Shown here piece after piece: positions 1-8,086 of a stretch of 26,595 bases of DNA. The position numbers and the translations under genes are program-made. Every line of letters starts with the position of its first letter. The stretch's first letter is position 1. The stretch is from positions 1-26,595 of the forward strand of contig JBPCVY010000042.1 of the NCBI GenBank assembly GCA_051010055.1, given 5' to 3'. This stretch comes from CAJQND01 sp051010055 (lineage in GTDB: Bacteria; Pseudomonadota; Alphaproteobacteria; Rhizobiales; CAJQND01). The notes below the pieces were generated by a model. It searched no databases. It saw only the letters and a program-made list of their open reading frames with translations, and was not told where the DNA came from.

Positions 1-11
1 GCATTGACCAT

Positions 12-470
12 ATGAAATGGGTTTTCTCCCCAGCCCTGATTGTCCCGGCGCTTCTGGTTTCCCCAGCACTCGCCGGGACAATTGTTTTGAAACCGGGAGC
101 CTACGAAGTCAAAAGCGCCCGGTCGATTGCATTTGATGGCCGACTTATCCACCTCAGCGGCATTGATGCCCCAGCGCCTGGCCACATGTGCACCTTGCGC
201 GGCAAAGAACGCGATTGCGGCGCCATCGCCCGCTCACAGCTCATCGACTTGACCGTTGCAGCAACCATCAAATGCAACATTAACGGCGGGACAGCATCCT
301 GCACCGCCGGCGGTTTCGATATCTCTGCGCAAATGGTTTACACCGGATGGGCGGTGCCCGGTAAAGGCGCTCCGGAAAAATACTCCGAGCTCATGATTGA
401 TGCGAAATCAAAGCAGCGCGGCCTGTGGCGAGCCGAGCTCACACCGCCCTGGCCGCCCGGCAGCCAGTAA
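12..470 (+). CDS. Secreted thermonuclease-fold (SNase-like) protein, probably degenerate
   Basis: The 152-residue product begins with a signal peptide (hydrophobic residues 4-20, likely cleavage after the Ala at 21). The rest resembles short alphaproteobacterial 'thermonuclease family' proteins: LSGIDAP at 48-54, a Cys pair at 60 and 69 followed by GAIARSQLIDL, and a C-terminal RGLWRAE block. Several positions that are catalytic in staphylococcal nuclease look altered. The usual Arg before the GIDAP strand is His47, the Glu after it is Ala55, and the DGDT calcium-binding segment is not recognisable. A role in binding or structure is therefore as likely as nuclease activity. Four cysteines (60, 69, 88, 97) suggest disulfides in the periplasm. 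It ends 9 bp before a convergent gene and shows no functional link to it. Confidence 0.7.
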   Translation: MKWVFSPALIVPALLVSPALAGTIVLKPGAYEVKSARSIAFDGRLIHLSGIDAPAPGHMCTLRGKERDCGAIARSQLIDLTVAATIKCNINGGTASCTAGGFDISAQMVYTGWAVPGKGAPEKYSELMIDAKSKQRGLWRAELTPPWPPGSQ

Positions 471-479
471 ACTTACGAC

Positions 480-1832
480 CTAAACATTCAACAGCAGATA
501 CTCGCGCTCCCAGGAGCTGATGACCTTGCGGTACTGCTGCAATTCAGTTTCCTTAACTTCCTGATATACATCGATAAAACGCTGTCCCAAAACCTGCTTG
601 AAGGGCTTGGTATAGGTTAGCTTGTTAAGCGCTTCTTCCAATGTCAGCGGCAAGGTATGGGCATAGCGGTAAGCCCAGCCTTCCACCGGCGGATTTGGCT
701 TTTGCTTCTCCGTCATGCCCAGATAGCCGCAGGCAAGCGATGCAGCCAGCGCCAGATAAGGATTACAGTCAGCACCGGGAACCCGGTTTTCAATGCGCAT
801 TGCGGAGGGTTCTGCCGCGGGCACCCGAAGGGAAACAGTACGGTTGTCGATGCCCCAGTGCACATTTGTCGGCGCATCTGAATCCGGCACCAGCCTGCGG
901 TATGAGTTCACATTCGGTGCAAAGAACGCCATTGCGGCGGCCATATACCGTTGCAACCCGCCGATATGATTGAGGAACAGGCGCGATTCCTTACCCGACT
1001 TGGTGGCAAAAAGGTTCTTACCGGTTTTGTTGCTCACCACGGACTGGTGGATATGCATGGAAGAGCCCGGCTGGTCTTCATGGGGTTTGGCCATGAAGGT
1101 GGCATAGACGCCGTGATTATGGGCCGCCTGGCGCACAGCGCGCTTGAACAGCATCACCTGGTCGGCAAGGTCCAAAGGTTCGCCGTGATTGAAATTGATC
1201 TCAAGTTGGGCGGGGCCGCTTTCATGGCTGAGCGTGCCGATATCAATGCCGTGCGGTTCGCAATAATCGTAAATATCCTCAATGATGCGTTCGAACTCGT
1301 TTGCTGCATCAATCGAGTACCCTTGCGAGCCGGAAATCGTGCGTCCGGACATTTGCCCTTCTGGAGGCTCAAGCGGATAGTCCGGATCGACATTCTTGGC
1401 CACAAGGTAGAATTCAAGCTCTGGCGCAACCACCGGCCGCCAGCCGGCTTCCTCATAGAGCTCCAATATCCGCTTCAACACGTAACGCGGGGCAAAGTCT
1501 ACCGGTGTATCATCAAGATAAAACGTATCGCCAATCACCTGGGCGGTTGGTTCGTCATACCACGGCACCATGCGAATAGAGTTCGCATCAGGGCGCATAT
1601 AAATATCGCGCGAACCTGGATCGGTAACCGAGGGGTCCTGCACATATTGGCCAGTCACTGAAATTGTGTAGATCTCCTCAGGCAAGCGAATGCCGCGGTT
1701 TGTTGAGCCTGAAAGAAATTTGGGCGCCGGGATAATTTTACCCCTGGCAATTCCGCCCATATCAGGGGTCATGCACTCAACTTCTTCTACCCCGTGTTCG
1801 GCAATCCAATTCTTTAATGATTTCACACTCAT
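480..1832 (-). CDS. puuA: Glutamine synthetase family protein, gamma-glutamylputrescine synthetase type
   Basis: Predicted to ligate glutamate to a polyamine amino group using ATP, the first step of the gamma-glutamylated putrescine pathway. The 450-residue protein spans the full family. The beta-grasp N-terminus has MTPDMGGIARGK (21-32). The catalytic domain shows PELEFY (137-142, metal-binding Glu138 and Glu140), SHESGPAQLEINFNHG (202-217), MAKP (247-250) then SSMHIHQS (257-264), the RTVSLRVP strand and RIENRVPGADCNPY near 346-359. The open frame extends to 1877. I place the start at 1832 because AGAAGAG lies about 5 nt upstream, whereas the ATG at 1850 has no ribosome binding site. It is divergent from a second PuuA-like gene, so the pair may share control or differ in substrate. 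A related gamma-glutamyl amide ligase cannot be excluded. Confidence 0.85.
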   Translation of the reverse strand: MSVKSLKNWIAEHGVEEVECMTPDMGGIARGKIIPAPKFLSGSTNRGIRLPEEIYTISVTGQYVQDPSVTDPGSRDIYMRPDANSIRMVPWYDEPTAQVIGDTFYLDDTPVDFAPRYVLKRILELYEEAGWRPVVAPELEFYLVAKNVDPDYPLEPPEGQMSGRTISGSQGYSIDAANEFERIIEDIYDYCEPHGIDIGTLSHESGPAQLEINFNHGEPLDLADQVMLFKRAVRQAAHNHGVYATFMAKPHEDQPGSSMHIHQSVVSNKTGKNLFATKSGKESRLFLNHIGGLQRYMAAAMAFFAPNVNSYRRLVPDSDAPTNVHWGIDNRTVSLRVPAAEPSAMRIENRVPGADCNPYLALAASLACGYLGMTEKQKPNPPVEGWAYRYAHTLPLTLEEALNKLTYTKPFKQVLGQRFIDVYQEVKETELQQYRKVISSWEREYLLLNV

Positions 1833-1964
1833 AGGAATCTCTTCTGACATGCGGCTGAAGGACAGAACGCCGCACAATTTTTACTTGAGTTTTCTAACAT
1901 GAAACACTCTTTTTGAGATAGAATTCTTTCACCCTGCCGCAACATTAGTCAAACTGTACAAACA
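1833..1964. promoter_or_regulatory. Divergent intergenic region between the two puuA-like genes
   Basis: This 132-bp, AT-rich stretch separates two head-to-head glutamine-synthetase-like genes and must carry the promoters of both. It contains the small palindrome AGAATTCT near 1919. No convincing pair of -35/-10 hexamers and no site like the E. coli PuuR operator could be recognised, and the plus-strand gene has no obvious Shine-Dalgarno sequence. The regulatory role is inferred from the arrangement alone. Confidence 0.4.
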
Positions 1965-3356
1965 ATGATTTCAAAACCAGATCCCGCCGAAGCGGAAGCT
2001 TTTCTTGCACAACACACAGAGGTCAAATTGGCCGATCTGCTCGTGCCGGATATGAACGGCATTTTGCGTGGCAAACAGGTGACCCGGGGCCACCTGCCCG
2101 ACCTCTACGGCAAGGGCGTGCGCCTGCCGGGCTCTACCTACTTGCTTGATTGGACGGGGCAGAATGTAGATACAATTCCATACGGCGCCCATGATGGCGA
2201 TCCGGACTTTTTTGCCTTTGCCGTACCGGGATCATTGGCGCCGATGCCCTGGACGCGGCAACCGGGTGCACAAGCGCTTGCTTCCCTTGTCGATGAAGAT
2301 GGCGCGCCGTATTTCGCCGATCCGCGTGGAATTTTACGAAAGGCCGCGCAGCCGCTCTACGATTTGGGGCTGAAAATCGTCATCGCGATTGAGTACGAAT
2401 TCTATCTGGTGACCCGCAACCCGGAGACAGGCGAAGTACTCCCCGCTGGTGCGGAACAAACCGGCCTGAGGCCCACCGGCACAAACTGTTACGGCGTTGA
2501 TGATCTTTACGATCACGCCCAGCTATTTGATGAAATCCACCACACTTGCGAAATACAGAACCTGCCCGCTGAGACGTTCGTTTCAGAATATGCACCGGGT
2601 CAGTTTGAGATCAATCTGCACCATTGTGACGATATTCTGAAAGCCTGCGACCAGGCGATATTGCTTGAGCGCTGCATTCGCGAGATTTCGCGCAAGCATG
2701 GCAAGATCGCAACCTTCATGGCCAAGCCGTTCGCAGAAACGGCAGGTTGCGGGCTGCATGTGCACGTGAGCCTGTTCGACAAGGATGGGCGCAATATTTT
2801 CGCACATCCCGAAGGCAAACGTGACGATGTAGTTGGCCGGCCCATTTCTGACGCCCTGCGCCATGGGGCAGCTGGGTTGATATCCACCGCAGAAGATGCC
2901 CTTGCGCTCTACGCGCCGGGGGCAAATTCCTTCCGGCGGCTGCGCCCTGGTTCCTACGCGCCGGTTTACCCCAACTGGGGCTCGGACGATCGCACCGTGG
3001 CCATCCGAATTCCCGGTTCTGATGACGAGAATATCCGCCTGGAACACCGCATTGCCGGGGCCGACGCCAACCCCTACCTGGTAGTGGCAGGGGTGCTAGC
3101 CGGTTTGCACCACGGCTTGAGCAACCATCTAGAGCCACCCGCACCCATTGGCGCGAAGGGCTTTAAGGAAGATGCGGTCGAAATTCCGCTCAACTGGCAC
3201 GGCGCCATCGATGCATTTGCGGCAAGCAAAATCATGCCGGAATATCTCGGCGAGGAGTATGCGAAAATCTACGCAACTGCGCGCCGGTGGGAATGTAACA
3301 ATTTTCAGGCGATCGTCCCCCAGCACGATTATGACCTTTACTTGAGGACTGCATGA
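1965..3356 (+). CDS. puuA: Second glutamine synthetase family protein, gamma-glutamylpolyamine synthetase type
   Basis: A 463-residue paralogue of the divergent neighbour, predicted to form gamma-glutamylputrescine or a related gamma-glutamyl amide with ATP. Visible motifs are LLVPDMNGILRGK (25-37), IEYEFYLV (142-149, Glu143 and Glu145 as metal ligands), SEYAPGQFEINLHH (207-220), MAKPFAETAGCGLHVHVS (252-269), a RTVAIRIP strand and RLEHRIAGADANPY. It differs from the first copy around the active site (SEYAPGQFE against SHESGPAQLE), which suggests a different amine substrate. Its TGA stop overlaps the ATG of the PuuB-like oxidase by 4 nt, so the ligase and the oxidase acting on its product are probably translationally coupled. 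The ATG lacks a clear ribosome binding site. Confidence 0.85.
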   Translation: MISKPDPAEAEAFLAQHTEVKLADLLVPDMNGILRGKQVTRGHLPDLYGKGVRLPGSTYLLDWTGQNVDTIPYGAHDGDPDFFAFAVPGSLAPMPWTRQPGAQALASLVDEDGAPYFADPRGILRKAAQPLYDLGLKIVIAIEYEFYLVTRNPETGEVLPAGAEQTGLRPTGTNCYGVDDLYDHAQLFDEIHHTCEIQNLPAETFVSEYAPGQFEINLHHCDDILKACDQAILLERCIREISRKHGKIATFMAKPFAETAGCGLHVHVSLFDKDGRNIFAHPEGKRDDVVGRPISDALRHGAAGLISTAEDALALYAPGANSFRRLRPGSYAPVYPNWGSDDRTVAIRIPGSDDENIRLEHRIAGADANPYLVVAGVLAGLHHGLSNHLEPPAPIGAKGFKEDAVEIPLNWHGAIDAFAASKIMPEYLGEEYAKIYATARRWECNNFQAIVPQHDYDLYLRTA

Positions 3357-4627
3357 CACGGCTAAATGAAGGCAATTCCTACTACCGGGCGAGCTCGCCG
3401 GCATATCCAGGCCACGAGCAGCTGCACGGAGAAATTTCCTGCGATGTGTGCATCGTCGGAGCAGGCTTCACAGGACTGTCAGCCGCCCTGGAACTGGCCG
3501 ATGCAGGATATGATGTGGTTGTGCTGGAGGCTGAAACCGTTGGCTGGGGCGCATCAGGCAGAAACGGCGGCCAGATTTGTTCCGGCTTCGCAGATATGGG
3601 AAAGATTGCCGCACAAGCTGGCGCAGACGATGCACAAAAATGTTTCGACATCGCCATGGAGGGCATCGAACTCATAGAAGAACGCACCAAGAAGTACAAA
3701 ATCGATTGCGATCTGACCTGGGGCTATCTCCACGTTGCCGCCAAAGCTACCAAGGTTGATGAGTTCAAAGGCTGGCAGGAAGAACTGGCCGATGCGGGCT
3801 ATACAGACACTGAGATTTTGTCAAAGGATGAGCTGGCCGGCCGCGTTGGCAGCCCGCGCTACCATGGCGCGTTACGCGAAGGCCGCAGCGGCCATTTCCA
3901 CCCGCTTAAATATTGCTTCGGGCTGGCAGAGGCGGTGAGCCGTGCAGGCGTGCGGATTTATGAGCATTCCCCGGTTGTCGAGGCCGATACCGGCCCGGCC
4001 CCATTTGCAAAAACCAAAAACGGCAAGGTGATCGCCAAGCACATTATTTTCGCCGGCAACGCCTATCTTGGCAAGCTGGCAAAACCGCTCTTTTATCGGA
4101 TTATGCCGGTGGGCTCGTTCATCATCGCCACCGAAGCGCTTGGTGAAAACCGCGCCCGTGGGCTCATCGCGCAAAATGAGGCGGTGGCGGATACGAACTT
4201 TGTTCTCGATTATTTCCGCCTGTCAGCTGACCACCGGATGCTGTTTGGCGGGCGCTGCACCTATTCAGGAAATATCCCAGAAAATCTATCCGACCTTATG
4301 CGCCCGCGCATGGTTCGCGCCTTCCCCCAGCTTGAAGACGCAAAGGTCGAACATGCCTGGGGCGGCTACATTGCAATTACGCAAAACCGGATACCCGATA
4401 TAGGCCAACTTTCACCAACATCTTGGTATGCCCATGGCTTTTCCGGCCACGGGGTAGTTTTGTCGAACATGTGCGGAAAACTGATTGCAGAAGGCATACG
4501 TGGGCAAATGGAGCGGTTTGATGTGGTGTCACAGTTCAAGCATCCGACTTTCCCAGGTGGTCCGGTGCGCATGCCAATGCTAGTGTTGGCGATGGCCTAC
4601 TACCGTTTGAAGGATGCTCTTGGGTAA
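3353..4627 (+). CDS. puuB: FAD-dependent oxidoreductase, gamma-glutamylputrescine oxidase type
   Basis: The 424-residue length matches E. coli PuuB (about 426). The N-terminus carries a DAO-type Rossmann fold: DVCIVGAGFTGLSAALELADAG (31-52) with GxGxxG at 36-41 and an acidic residue (Glu59) ending strand 2, then GWGASGRNGGQ (64-74), typical of glycine/D-amino-acid-oxidase-like amine oxidases. A late AHGFSGHGVVLSN segment is the second FAD-contacting motif of this family. The family reaction oxidises the free amine of gamma-glutamylputrescine to the aldehyde with O2, releasing ammonia and H2O2. The 4-nt ATGA overlap with the preceding synthetase and a GAGGA ribosome binding site inside that gene indicate one operon. 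The substrate is inferred from context. Confidence 0.85.
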   Translation: MTRLNEGNSYYRASSPAYPGHEQLHGEISCDVCIVGAGFTGLSAALELADAGYDVVVLEAETVGWGASGRNGGQICSGFADMGKIAAQAGADDAQKCFDIAMEGIELIEERTKKYKIDCDLTWGYLHVAAKATKVDEFKGWQEELADAGYTDTEILSKDELAGRVGSPRYHGALREGRSGHFHPLKYCFGLAEAVSRAGVRIYEHSPVVEADTGPAPFAKTKNGKVIAKHIIFAGNAYLGKLAKPLFYRIMPVGSFIIATEALGENRARGLIAQNEAVADTNFVLDYFRLSADHRMLFGGRCTYSGNIPENLSDLMRPRMVRAFPQLEDAKVEHAWGGYIAITQNRIPDIGQLSPTSWYAHGFSGHGVVLSNMCGKLIAEGIRGQMERFDVVSQFKHPTFPGGPVRMPMLVLAMAYYRLKDALG

Positions 4628-4720
4628 TGCATCAAATGAAAAGGAAACCATGAAGCAGCGACCAAATTATCGCCAAGTTTTTATTTGATTACACAAGAAT
4701 ATTTTTAATTGGAGTTGAGA

Positions 4721-5164
4721 ATGAAGAATTTTACTAAGGTTTTGTTTTGCAACATTGCAATAATCCTATCTGTAATTGGAACATCCCAAGCCGCGCCAAG
4801 TGATACTTCGTGCAATTTTGTAAAAGGTGTTCTTACAAATAGCACACAAGCCCAATCCACGGCGCTTCAGAAACTGACCACACATTGGGTTCCCGAAAGC
4901 CGCCAGCAGATCTTGAAAAACATGAACGAGAACGTTTTCTCGAAAATGAAATTTGTTGGGGGCCGTGTCTTCAGCACCTTATCGCTTGCAAACGATTTGT
5001 CGGAACATCTTGCGATCTTGCGCAAGGAGAAAGGCGGCATCGTTATCTTTGCCCTGCACTATGTTTGGTATCCAGGCGGACCCAGAGTTGAAGCGCTCTT
5101 CAGCATCAATTCTGCGCAAGTTGCCTCCAAGGGATCAACGGCTCAAGTGGTTTCATGCAGCTAA
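4721..5164 (+). CDS. Small exported protein of unknown function
   Basis: A 147-residue protein whose family I do not recognise. The start at 4721 is chosen because GGAG sits 6 nt upstream; an in-frame TTG at 4709 is less likely. It begins with a short basic region, a hydrophobic core (VLFCNIAIILSVIG) and a probable cleavage site after SQA, so the mature part of about 120 residues is expected in the periplasm. Two mature cysteines, one near the N-terminus (DTSCNF) and one in the final VSCS, could form a disulfide. The body has a helical middle (HWVPESRQQILKNMNENVF) and a strand-rich end (IVIFALHYVWYPGG). The 5' part is more AT-rich than its neighbours. Its last 4 nt overlap the convergent agmatinase gene. 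Confidence 0.65.
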   Translation: MKNFTKVLFCNIAIILSVIGTSQAAPSDTSCNFVKGVLTNSTQAQSTALQKLTTHWVPESRQQILKNMNENVFSKMKFVGGRVFSTLSLANDLSEHLAILRKEKGGIVIFALHYVWYPGGPRVEALFSINSAQVASKGSTAQVVSCS

Positions 5165-6120
5165 GCGCCTTTTTGGGCGGCCAGAACACACAGATACTCC
5201 GCCGCAATCATCGCCGCCGCCAGGGCGGTGATTTCGGCGTGGTCGTAAGGCGGTGACACCTCGACAATATCGGCGCCTGCAAAGTTCACTTCCACAAGGT
5301 GCCGCATAATGGCGAGCGCCTGGTATGAACTGAGGCCGCCTGGCACCGGGGTTCCCGTTCCTGGCGCAAATGCAGGGTCCAGACAGTCGATATCGAATGT
5401 CATGTAGGATTTGCCGCCGCCGGTTACTCTCTTAATCTCCTCGGCCACCTTGGCCGGCCCGTTTTCGTGCACCCAGTCTGCGTGAAGAATTGTTATGCCG
5501 AATGTACCCTCTACCGGAGGTGAAGTGCGGACACCTACCTGGATTGATCGATTGGGATCAATGATGCCCTCATCAACAGCGTAACGGAACATGCAGCCAT
5601 GATCGGTGCGCCCGACATCGTCATCTTCAAGATCGCAGTGGGCATCGAATTGGATGAGCCCAAGGGGTCCGTGCACCGCCGCATTGGCCTTTAAAAGCGG
5701 GTAGCTTATGAAATGATCGCCGCCTAACGTGAGCATAGACACATCTTTTTCAAGAATGTCCGAGGCGTGTTTCTCAATGACGCCAGCTATTTTGTTAGGC
5801 TCGCCATGATCGAAATAGCAATCGCCATAGTCAACCACCGCCAATGTATCAAAAGGATCGAAATTCCACGGCCAAGTCGGTCCCCACGCATTATGCGCAG
5901 AGGCCTTGCGAATTGCTTCCGGGCCGAACCTAGTGCCGGGCCTGTTTGTTACCGCCATATCGAACGGCACGCCGCTGACGGCAACATCTGCTCCTGTCAG
6001 ATCGCGCGTATAGAGCCGGCGCATGAATGAGAGAGCGCCGGCATAGGTTGATTCGACATCTGTACCCAGCAGGGACTTGCGCCGGAATGCGGCATCTCCC
6101 GGAGTAACCGCATCAGACAT
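5161..6120 (-). CDS. speB: Agmatinase-type ureohydrolase
   Basis: A 319-residue member of the arginase/agmatinase family, predicted to hydrolyse agmatine to putrescine and urea. All binuclear manganese ligands are visible: LGGDHF (His136), FDAHCD (Asp159, His161, Asp163) and FDIDCLDP (Asp243, Asp245). The guanidinium-contacting Glu is present in VEVSPPYDH (Glu288). The segment after DAHCD ends in TDHG, as in agmatinases rather than arginases. AGGA lies 5 nt upstream of the ATG. It is the last gene of a six-gene unit, 8 bp after the polyamine transporter ATPase gene, which supports agmatine or another guanidino compound as substrate. Guanidinobutyrase or guanidinopropionase activity is possible. 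Confidence 0.85.
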   Translation of the reverse strand: MSDAVTPGDAAFRRKSLLGTDVESTYAGALSFMRRLYTRDLTGADVAVSGVPFDMAVTNRPGTRFGPEAIRKASAHNAWGPTWPWNFDPFDTLAVVDYGDCYFDHGEPNKIAGVIEKHASDILEKDVSMLTLGGDHFISYPLLKANAAVHGPLGLIQFDAHCDLEDDDVGRTDHGCMFRYAVDEGIIDPNRSIQVGVRTSPPVEGTFGITILHADWVHENGPAKVAEEIKRVTGGGKSYMTFDIDCLDPAFAPGTGTPVPGGLSSYQALAIMRHLVEVNFAGADIVEVSPPYDHAEITALAAAMIAAEYLCVLAAQKGA

Positions 6121-6128
6121 TGCATTCC

Positions 6129-7214
6129 TCAGTCGTTAAGCAGCAGGGTATCTTCCGGCGACCAATGCACATATACATTGTCGCCCACATCCACTGCGTC
6201 CACAGTGGTGCGGGTTTCGTTTTGAATGATGACCCCAATCCGCAACCCCTTTTCGGTCTCCACAAACATGTGGCTGGTGTCGCCATAATAGGCCCAATCG
6301 GCAATGCGTCCACGGGTTTTCATGACCGAGCGGCCCTTGGGAGCGGTTTTTGAAATGCGGACTTTTTCCGGCCGCACCGCAAGAGTGACGCCGCCTTCAG
6401 CAACACCAGCATGAGGCAAGCTCACCTTGCCGAGAGCGGCGGTGTTAATCGATACATTCTTGCCACGCACCCCGCTTACCTCGCCATCGATAAGGTTTAC
6501 CTTGCCGATAAAATCGGCAACGAACCGGTTTGAGGGGTCTTCATAAAGCACGTCAGGGGCTGCGATTTGGTCAACCATGCCGCTTTGCATCACTGCAATG
6601 CGATCGGCCATCGACAATGCTTCATCCTGGTCATGGGTGACGATGATGAAGGTAATGCCCACATTTTCCTGCAAATGGGCAAGTTCAAGCTGCATATGTT
6701 CGCGCAGTTTTGCATCAAGCGCCGACAGCGGCTCATCAAGCAACAGTACCTTTGGCCGTTTCACCAGCGCGCGGGCAAGGGCAACGCGCTGGCGTTGGCC
6801 GCCCGACAATTGATCGGGCTTGCGTTCTGCCTGTTCGGAAAGGGCCACCTGTTCCAGGGCCTCGCCCACACGGGTAGCGATCTCGCCGGACGGTTCACCG
6901 GCTACCTTCAGGCCATAGGCAACATTTTCAGTTACCGTCATGTGCGGGAAAACCGCATAAGACTGGAACACCATATTCACCGGGCGCCTGTTGGCCGGAA
7001 CATCGGAGACATCCTGGCCATCTATCAAAATCTGCCCAGATGTCGGCGTTTCAAAGCCGGCAATCATACGCAAAAGTGTCGTCTTTCCGCACCCTGAAGG
7101 CCCCAGCAGCGCGAAGAACTCATTAGCTTCAATATCGAAGGAGACGTTATCCACGGCGACAACGCCTGGATATTTTTTCACAACGTTACGGATTGAAATG
7201 ATTGGTTCGCTCAT
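6129..7214 (-). CDS. potG: Polyamine ABC transporter ATP-binding protein
   Basis: The 361-residue ATPase energises the adjacent polyamine permeases. The nucleotide-binding domain shows Walker A GPSGCGKT (38-45), Q-loop Gln84, the LSGGQ signature (136-140), Walker B VLLLDE (156-161) and the switch His194 in VTHDQDEA. The C-terminal part (about 240-355) is a TOBE_2-like regulatory domain, as in PotA and PotG. It lies between a permease gene and the agmatinase gene on the same strand with short gaps. The PotG name is preferred over PotA because the neighbouring binding protein looks closer to the PotF class, but the distinction is weak from sequence alone. Confidence 0.88.
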   Translation of the reverse strand: MSEPIISIRNVVKKYPGVVAVDNVSFDIEANEFFALLGPSGCGKTTLLRMIAGFETPTSGQILIDGQDVSDVPANRRPVNMVFQSYAVFPHMTVTENVAYGLKVAGEPSGEIATRVGEALEQVALSEQAERKPDQLSGGQRQRVALARALVKRPKVLLLDEPLSALDAKLREHMQLELAHLQENVGITFIIVTHDQDEALSMADRIAVMQSGMVDQIAAPDVLYEDPSNRFVADFIGKVNLIDGEVSGVRGKNVSINTAALGKVSLPHAGVAEGGVTLAVRPEKVRISKTAPKGRSVMKTRGRIADWAYYGDTSHMFVETEKGLRIGVIIQNETRTTVDAVDVGDNVYVHWSPEDTLLLND

Positions 7215-7228
7215 TGAACCGGCCTTTC

Positions 7229-8074
7229 TTATGTTTTTTCTGTATCGGTGGGAGACTGCAGCTTCATTGCAATCAGCGTCACCAGCACCGTAATGACCAC
7301 CAGCACCGTAGAGGCGGCATTCACCTCTGGCGTCACCGAGAAACGGACCATGGAATATACCTTGACCGGGAAGGTCAATGTGTCCGGACCGGAGGTGAAG
7401 AAGGTGATCACAAAATCATCCAGAGACAGCGTAAATGCCAAGAGCGCACCGGCAACCAGTCCTGGAACAAGATACGGGAATATGACGTTCCAGAATGTCT
7501 GCCATTCGGATGCGCCAAGATCTTTGGAGGCCTCTTCCAGTTCCCTGTTGAAACCGGCCAACCGGGCCCGCACAACAATCGCCACGAACGGGAAGCTGAA
7601 CGCTATGTGGGCAGCTGCAATCGGCGACAGATTAAGCGGCCAGATCCAGCCGGAAGGAAAGCCGGTCACCCGTGAGAAAAACACGAGCATCGCAACACCC
7701 ATGCAGATTTCCGGGATCACAATCGGCAGCGCCATGAACCCTTCATAGGCAGACTTGAACGGAAACCGGAAACGCCACAATAAGACGGCGATCATTGCAC
7801 CCAGAATTGTAGAGACAACCATTGTTATCACTGCAATAGTCAGCGAATTCACGAATGCCTCAAACAGCGCATCATTGTTCCACGCCTTGACGTAGTACTT
7901 GGTCGTAAATCCGCGCCAGACCACATTGCGCTTTGAATCATTGAAACTGAAAACAATCAACGTAACGATAGGGGCATACAGCAGCACGAAAATAACGGCG
8001 CAGAAAATCCTGAGCCACAAACGGCGACTATAATCCAAAGGCCCTTGCGCGGCTCTGTTGAACAGTTTGCCCAT
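7229..8074 (-). CDS. potI: Polyamine ABC transporter permease (PotI/PotC type)
   Basis: A 281-residue inner-membrane permease with about six hydrophobic helices, beginning near residues 22-45 (FCAVIFVLLYAPIVTLIVFSF). The FNDSK segment after the first helix is characteristic of PotC/PotI proteins. The EAA loop that contacts the ATPase reads LEEASKDLGASEWQTFWNVI and is followed by PYLVPGL. It forms the membrane channel with the upstream permease. The start lies 2 nt after the stop of that gene, with a strong ribosome binding site inside the upstream 3' end, so the two subunits are almost certainly translationally coupled. Confidence 0.88.
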   Translation of the reverse strand: MGKLFNRAAQGPLDYSRRLWLRIFCAVIFVLLYAPIVTLIVFSFNDSKRNVVWRGFTTKYYVKAWNNDALFEAFVNSLTIAVITMVVSTILGAMIAVLLWRFRFPFKSAYEGFMALPIVIPEICMGVAMLVFFSRVTGFPSGWIWPLNLSPIAAAHIAFSFPFVAIVVRARLAGFNRELEEASKDLGASEWQTFWNVIFPYLVPGLVAGALLAFTLSLDDFVITFFTSGPDTLTFPVKVYSMVRFSVTPEVNAASTVLVVITVLVTLIAMKLQSPTDTEKT

Positions 8075-8086
8075 GATTACACCTCC
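8075..8086 (-). promoter_or_regulatory. Strong ribosome binding site for the second permease
   Basis: The minus strand reads GGAGGTGTAATC immediately before the ATG of the downstream permease. The near-perfect GGAGGTG is inside the last codons of the upstream permease, and its TAA stop follows directly. This fixes the start codon at 8074 and indicates translational coupling of two subunits needed in equal amounts. Confidence 0.7.

Noticed and set aside
951..1661. Long plus-strand open frame opposite the first puuA-like gene
   Set aside because: It lies entirely antisense to a gene with full glutamine-synthetase motifs and has no domain of its own. It reflects codon use on the other strand.
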